Shown piece by piece: positions 6,277 through 6,707 of a DNA stretch of 6,707 nucleotides (position 1 is its first letter; every line of letters begins with the position of its first letter). The notes under the pieces are model-generated. The model was not told the DNA's origin. It saw nothing but the letters and a program-made list of their open reading frames with translations, and did no database searches. This DNA comes from Thermoplasmata archaeon. GTDB taxonomy: Archaea; Thermoplasmatota; Thermoplasmata; Thermoplasmatales; Thermoplasmataceae. The position numbers were made by a program, and so were the translations under genes. Location of the stretch: the NCBI GenBank assembly GCA_021850505.1, contig JAJZLW010000100.1, positions 1 to 6,707 of the forward strand. The letters are read 5' to 3'.

Positions 6277-6707
6277 ATGCAGTTCAAAACATCATACCAG
6301 ATTCCAGCCTCACTGTGCATAAAATGCCGGGCTGCAAAGAATCTGTGCGGGCTTTCTTATTGCCCAATACTGGTGCAGACGATGACTATGCCAAAACTGC
6401 AGAAACCGATAAGCAATGAAGTTTCAGGATCCTCCCCTCCATCAATATTTGTTGGAAGATTTGGTTATCCCAAGATAAAAATATATCCGTCTACCCCGCC
6501 ACAGTTCGGGGAGACCACATCTTATGAAAGCCCCCCAGACTGGCTGAAGATGGATCTGGAAGCATTCCTGTCCATGCGGCTATCAATCATCAGAGGCGGG
6601 ATGGAGATTTCAGTGAAGGATGCTTCCAGGCCTGACAAGAATCTTGGAGATGCGCAGCTGCTGTCGATGGCATACAAGCCTGTTGATATGGAGATGATAT
6701 TTGACAA
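6277..6707 (+). CDS. nreA: Nre-type archaeal DNA repair protein, 3'-truncated by window edge
   Basis: The frame is open from ATG 6277 to the window end (143 complete codons) with no stop, so the C-terminus is missing. The N-terminus has a four-cysteine zinc-binding motif, C14-x2-C17-x6-C24-x4-C29 (CIKCRAAKNLCGLSYCP). It is followed by GSSPPSIFVGRFGYPKI at 51-67. This combination is the hallmark of the Nre family, which is nearly confined to archaea. Haloarchaeal NreA is linked to repair of DNA damage and carries a C-terminal PCNA-binding motif; that end lies outside the window and cannot be checked. NreA versus NreB cannot be settled from this fragment, so the symbol is tentative. The gene has its own promoter-like box and an apparently leaderless start. 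It is a core chromosomal gene and serves as the best taxonomic anchor here. Confidence 0.85.
   Translation, partial: MQFKTSYQIPASLCIKCRAAKNLCGLSYCPILVQTMTMPKLQKPISNEVSGSSPPSIFVGRFGYPKIKIYPSTPPQFGETTSYESPPDWLKMDLEAFLSMRLSIIRGGMEISVKDASRPDKNLGDAQLLSMAYKPVDMEMIFD

Noticed and set aside
6522..6707. Minus-strand open frame at the right end
   Set aside because: It is antisense to the Nre gene, whose zinc motif and conserved GRFGYP block establish the plus-strand frame.
1..6707. CRISPR array, transposon ends, tRNA or rRNA genes
   Set aside because: No regularly spaced repeats, terminal inverted repeats, transposase motifs or RNA-gene signatures were seen on either strand.

Overview
The window looks like chromosomal DNA of an archaeon, most likely a member of the Thermoplasmata, though no ribosomal marker is present to prove it. 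The evidence is an archaea-specific Nre-type DNA repair gene at the right edge, TATA-like boxes about 25-28 bases upstream of start codons with little or no leader (Nre, amidase), a strong Shine-Dalgarno site only where a leader exists, frequent AGA/AGG arginine and ATA isoleucine codons, and moderate GC.

Layout: (1) 802-1, minus: 3'-truncated amino-type DNA methyltransferase (DPFAGSGTT then HPPY) with a TTG start. (2) 803-969: divergent promoter region. (3) 970-3467, plus: a tightly packed operon of an APH/choline-kinase-fold phosphotransferase, a von Willebrand A (VWA) protein overlapping it by 22 bases, and a PP2C phosphatase whose TTG start directly abuts the VWA stop. (4) 5088-3451, minus: a membrane Ser/Thr protein kinase, convergent with and overlapping the phosphatase by 17 bases. 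(5) 5089-5257: second divergent promoter region. (6) 5258-6181, plus: acetamidase/formamidase family protein. (7) 6182-6276: T-run terminator and Nre promoter. (8) 6277-6707, plus: 5' part of the Nre repair gene, cut by the window edge.

The most interesting part is 970-5088. The VWA, PP2C and protein kinase resemble the VWA/PP2C/kinase triads described around TerY in bacterial Ter stress-response loci. Here the triad comes with two additions: an APH-like kinase translationally overlapped with the VWA gene, and a kinase carrying about six membrane helices. By inference the locus could be a membrane-linked phosphorylation switch: the kinase senses something at the membrane, PP2C reverses phosphorylation, VWA acts as metal-dependent adaptor, and the APH-like enzyme modifies a small molecule or protein. 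No substrate is visible in the sequence. The methyltransferase, amidase and nre gene appear to be neighbours rather than proven parts of this system.
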